Origin: Gavia stellata
Taxonomy: Eukaryota; Chordata; Aves; Gaviiformes; Gaviidae
NCBI RefSeq assembly: GCF_030936135.1
Contig: NC_082604.1
Coordinates: 7,447,001 to 7,511,000 of the forward strand
Reading direction: 5' to 3'
Length of the DNA: 64,000 nucleotides
The position numbers and the translations under genes were made by a program. Below the pieces are notes generated by a model, which was not told where the DNA came from, did no database searches, and saw only the letters and a program-made list of their open reading frames with translations. Below, one piece after another: positions 62,421 through 64,000 of this stretch (position 1 is the first letter of the stretch; the number at the start of each line of letters is the position of its first letter).

Positions 62421-64000
62421 GTGAGCCTGGTCAGCCCTGCAGACCTTGTAGATGTGAAAGACTGTGTGACACGTTTCTCCTCTTCTTAATCATTTTGTCA
62501 GCTAAAGCTGCAGATACTGCAACCCCAAACAGCATCTAGCAGAAATGTCACGGGGAATGTGAGATTTTGGGAAGCACCAAAGCACAAGGAACCACTGTTG
62601 AGAAAATTTATCCAAGCACTGCTGCCAGATCGAAATTCCATCTTTAATTAAAAATTGCAACCCCCACATTTCATTGTATAAAGGAGAAGAATAACACAGA
62701 GGATATTTATACTCATTGGGATTCAGTTAAAGAAAATACTCCTTTTGATACAGGTGTTCACCTGGGGATTAGGGGCCCCATGTGCTCTATCCTACGACAC
62801 AGTATGAGGGATTACATTGCCCAAGAGTGTTTACAGTTTGAAGGACATAAACAAACAAATGGGTGAGAGAGAGATTACTTCAACCTTTGTTATTTTCACT
62901 CCAAGAGAGCAAGACAGAAAAGACAGATACTTAAAATTCGAAAAAACAGACCCTGATGAAAATAAGTGAGAAGAGAAATGCCTGGAGCAAGAAAAGGGGC
63001 ACAATGTTGTCAACCAGTATGGGTGAGTACAGAATTTCAGGATGTAGAATCTGGATCAGCTTGCTTAAAAGTAATGATTTGAGTAAAACTTATGACTTTT
63101 GAGTCTAATTCATGATTTTTAGACAGCTGAGGTGGAACACTGAAAGAACAGGTTAGGACACTGAAAGAAGAGATGTAGGGGAAGGAAGCCCATATTAGAG
63201 AATGTAAGGAGTGGGGGATGAACAGCGCACATTGTACATTTTTTCTTGAAAAACTCAACGAGGACCTGTCCAGAGAGAGATGAGGGTATTACAGGGAAAT
63301 CAAAGACAGCAAGGAAGGTAAGTGAAAGATGAAGGAATAGAGCTTGTTAGTCAAGAAAATAATGCAGAGAAAGGAAGAAATTACTTTGCCGTTAGCTTCT
63401 CCTGGGAAGTTGTAATAATAGAAAAACTAAAGTGCAGAAAAGAGGCACAGGGTATAAGCTAAGGCTGACCTTACAGTAGGAGAGAAGCAATGAAATAAAG
63501 TAATGAAATTAAGAATAAGAAATATCCTCACAGCTGTTAGATACAAAGGTACCCGTTCTGAGTCAGGAAGACCATGATCCACAAATTACTGGAAATTAAA
63601 TGGGTATACAGAGGAAATATTATTATATATTTGTTTTCCTTTCATATTCTTTCCTATATGTCCTGTACTAGCCATTATTTCACCAGGGGTTATATACAAA
63701 GTAGCTGGAACCATGGGGAGTCTCTAAGAAGACTTTCAATACAGACATTAAATAGAACAAAATCTCTACTTCGGGTTCTGTTATGTGACCCAACAGCTAT
63801 TCTTATGCCTATTTACTGAAAGATATTCTTCAGGTAAAAAAACCCGAACAAAATATTTTCTTCCAGAGTACCAGAACAGAGGAAACTTTGCCTCTTGTGG
63901 GCATTGCCCTGTTCTGAAGTTCCTCGTTGCCCCTTTCATACCCCTGCCTGCTTGGCTGCGTGGTAGTGCGTGCTGCAGCTTACCTGGCAACACACGTGCA
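62421..64000. other. intergenic DNA beyond the COPB2 promoter
   Basis: AT-rich to purine-rich sequence (many GAGA/AAAG words at 62.85-63.5 kb on the plus strand). No exon is recognised. From mammalian synteny the next gene in this direction would be a retinol-binding protein gene (RBP2), but no part of it is visible. Confidence 0.5.

Noticed and set aside
1-64000. CRISPR arrays, operons, tRNA or rRNA genes, endogenous retrovirus genes
   Set aside because: None seen. There are no regularly spaced repeats, no tRNA-like cloverleaf with A and B boxes that I could identify, and no gag, pol or env-like frames.

Overview
This is vertebrate nuclear DNA, almost certainly from a bird. The genes have short exons and long introns with canonical splice sites, CpG islands sit only at promoters, and the recognisable transposons are 5'-truncated CR1 LINE copies of the avian type. 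The CR1 variant (3' end near 8298, 22831 and 33728) looks like the one I associate with non-galliform birds (Neoaves). That last step is from memory and tentative.

Layout. Positions 1 to about 37.9 kb are an AT-rich gene desert with no supportable coding gene. It holds CR1 fragments, two MIR-like ancient SINE copies, several short amniote-type repeat relics, a GC-rich degenerate tandem block (6.34-6.90 kb), a 31-bp tandem duplication and simple repeats. A CpG island (37.9-39.0 kb) then opens the 8-exon MRPS22 gene on the + strand (coding 38560-44710, 338 aa). It converges tail to tail with the 22-exon COPB2 gene on the - strand (coding 61874 down to 45532, 913 aa). The two stop codons are about 820 bp apart. 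A second CpG island (about 61.5-62.4 kb) holds the COPB2 promoter, and 62.4-64.0 kb is intergenic again.

Function. MRPS22 is a metazoan-specific protein of the small mitochondrial ribosomal subunit. COPB2 is beta'-COP, a cage and cargo-binding subunit of the COPI coat in Golgi-to-ER transport. The two products are not functionally linked, and their adjacency is the conserved MRPS22-COPB2 synteny seen in human 3q23. In mammals the next gene on the MRPS22 side is FOXL2, so the desert on the left is a reasonable place for FOXL2 distal regulatory DNA. That is an inference from synteny; the sequence does not prove it.

All exon boundaries were derived by hand from reading frame, splice signals and recognition of the protein families. 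Both models close without frameshifts or internal stops (1017 and 2742 coding bases). One COPB2 intron uses a GC-AG splice pair, and the first COPB2 coding exon contributes only the ATG. I found no clear undescribed system. The most checkable novelties are regulatory: paired ZNF143-type and TCTCGCGAGA motifs at the COPB2 promoter, a possible divergent first exon, and a CTCF-like site in the desert.
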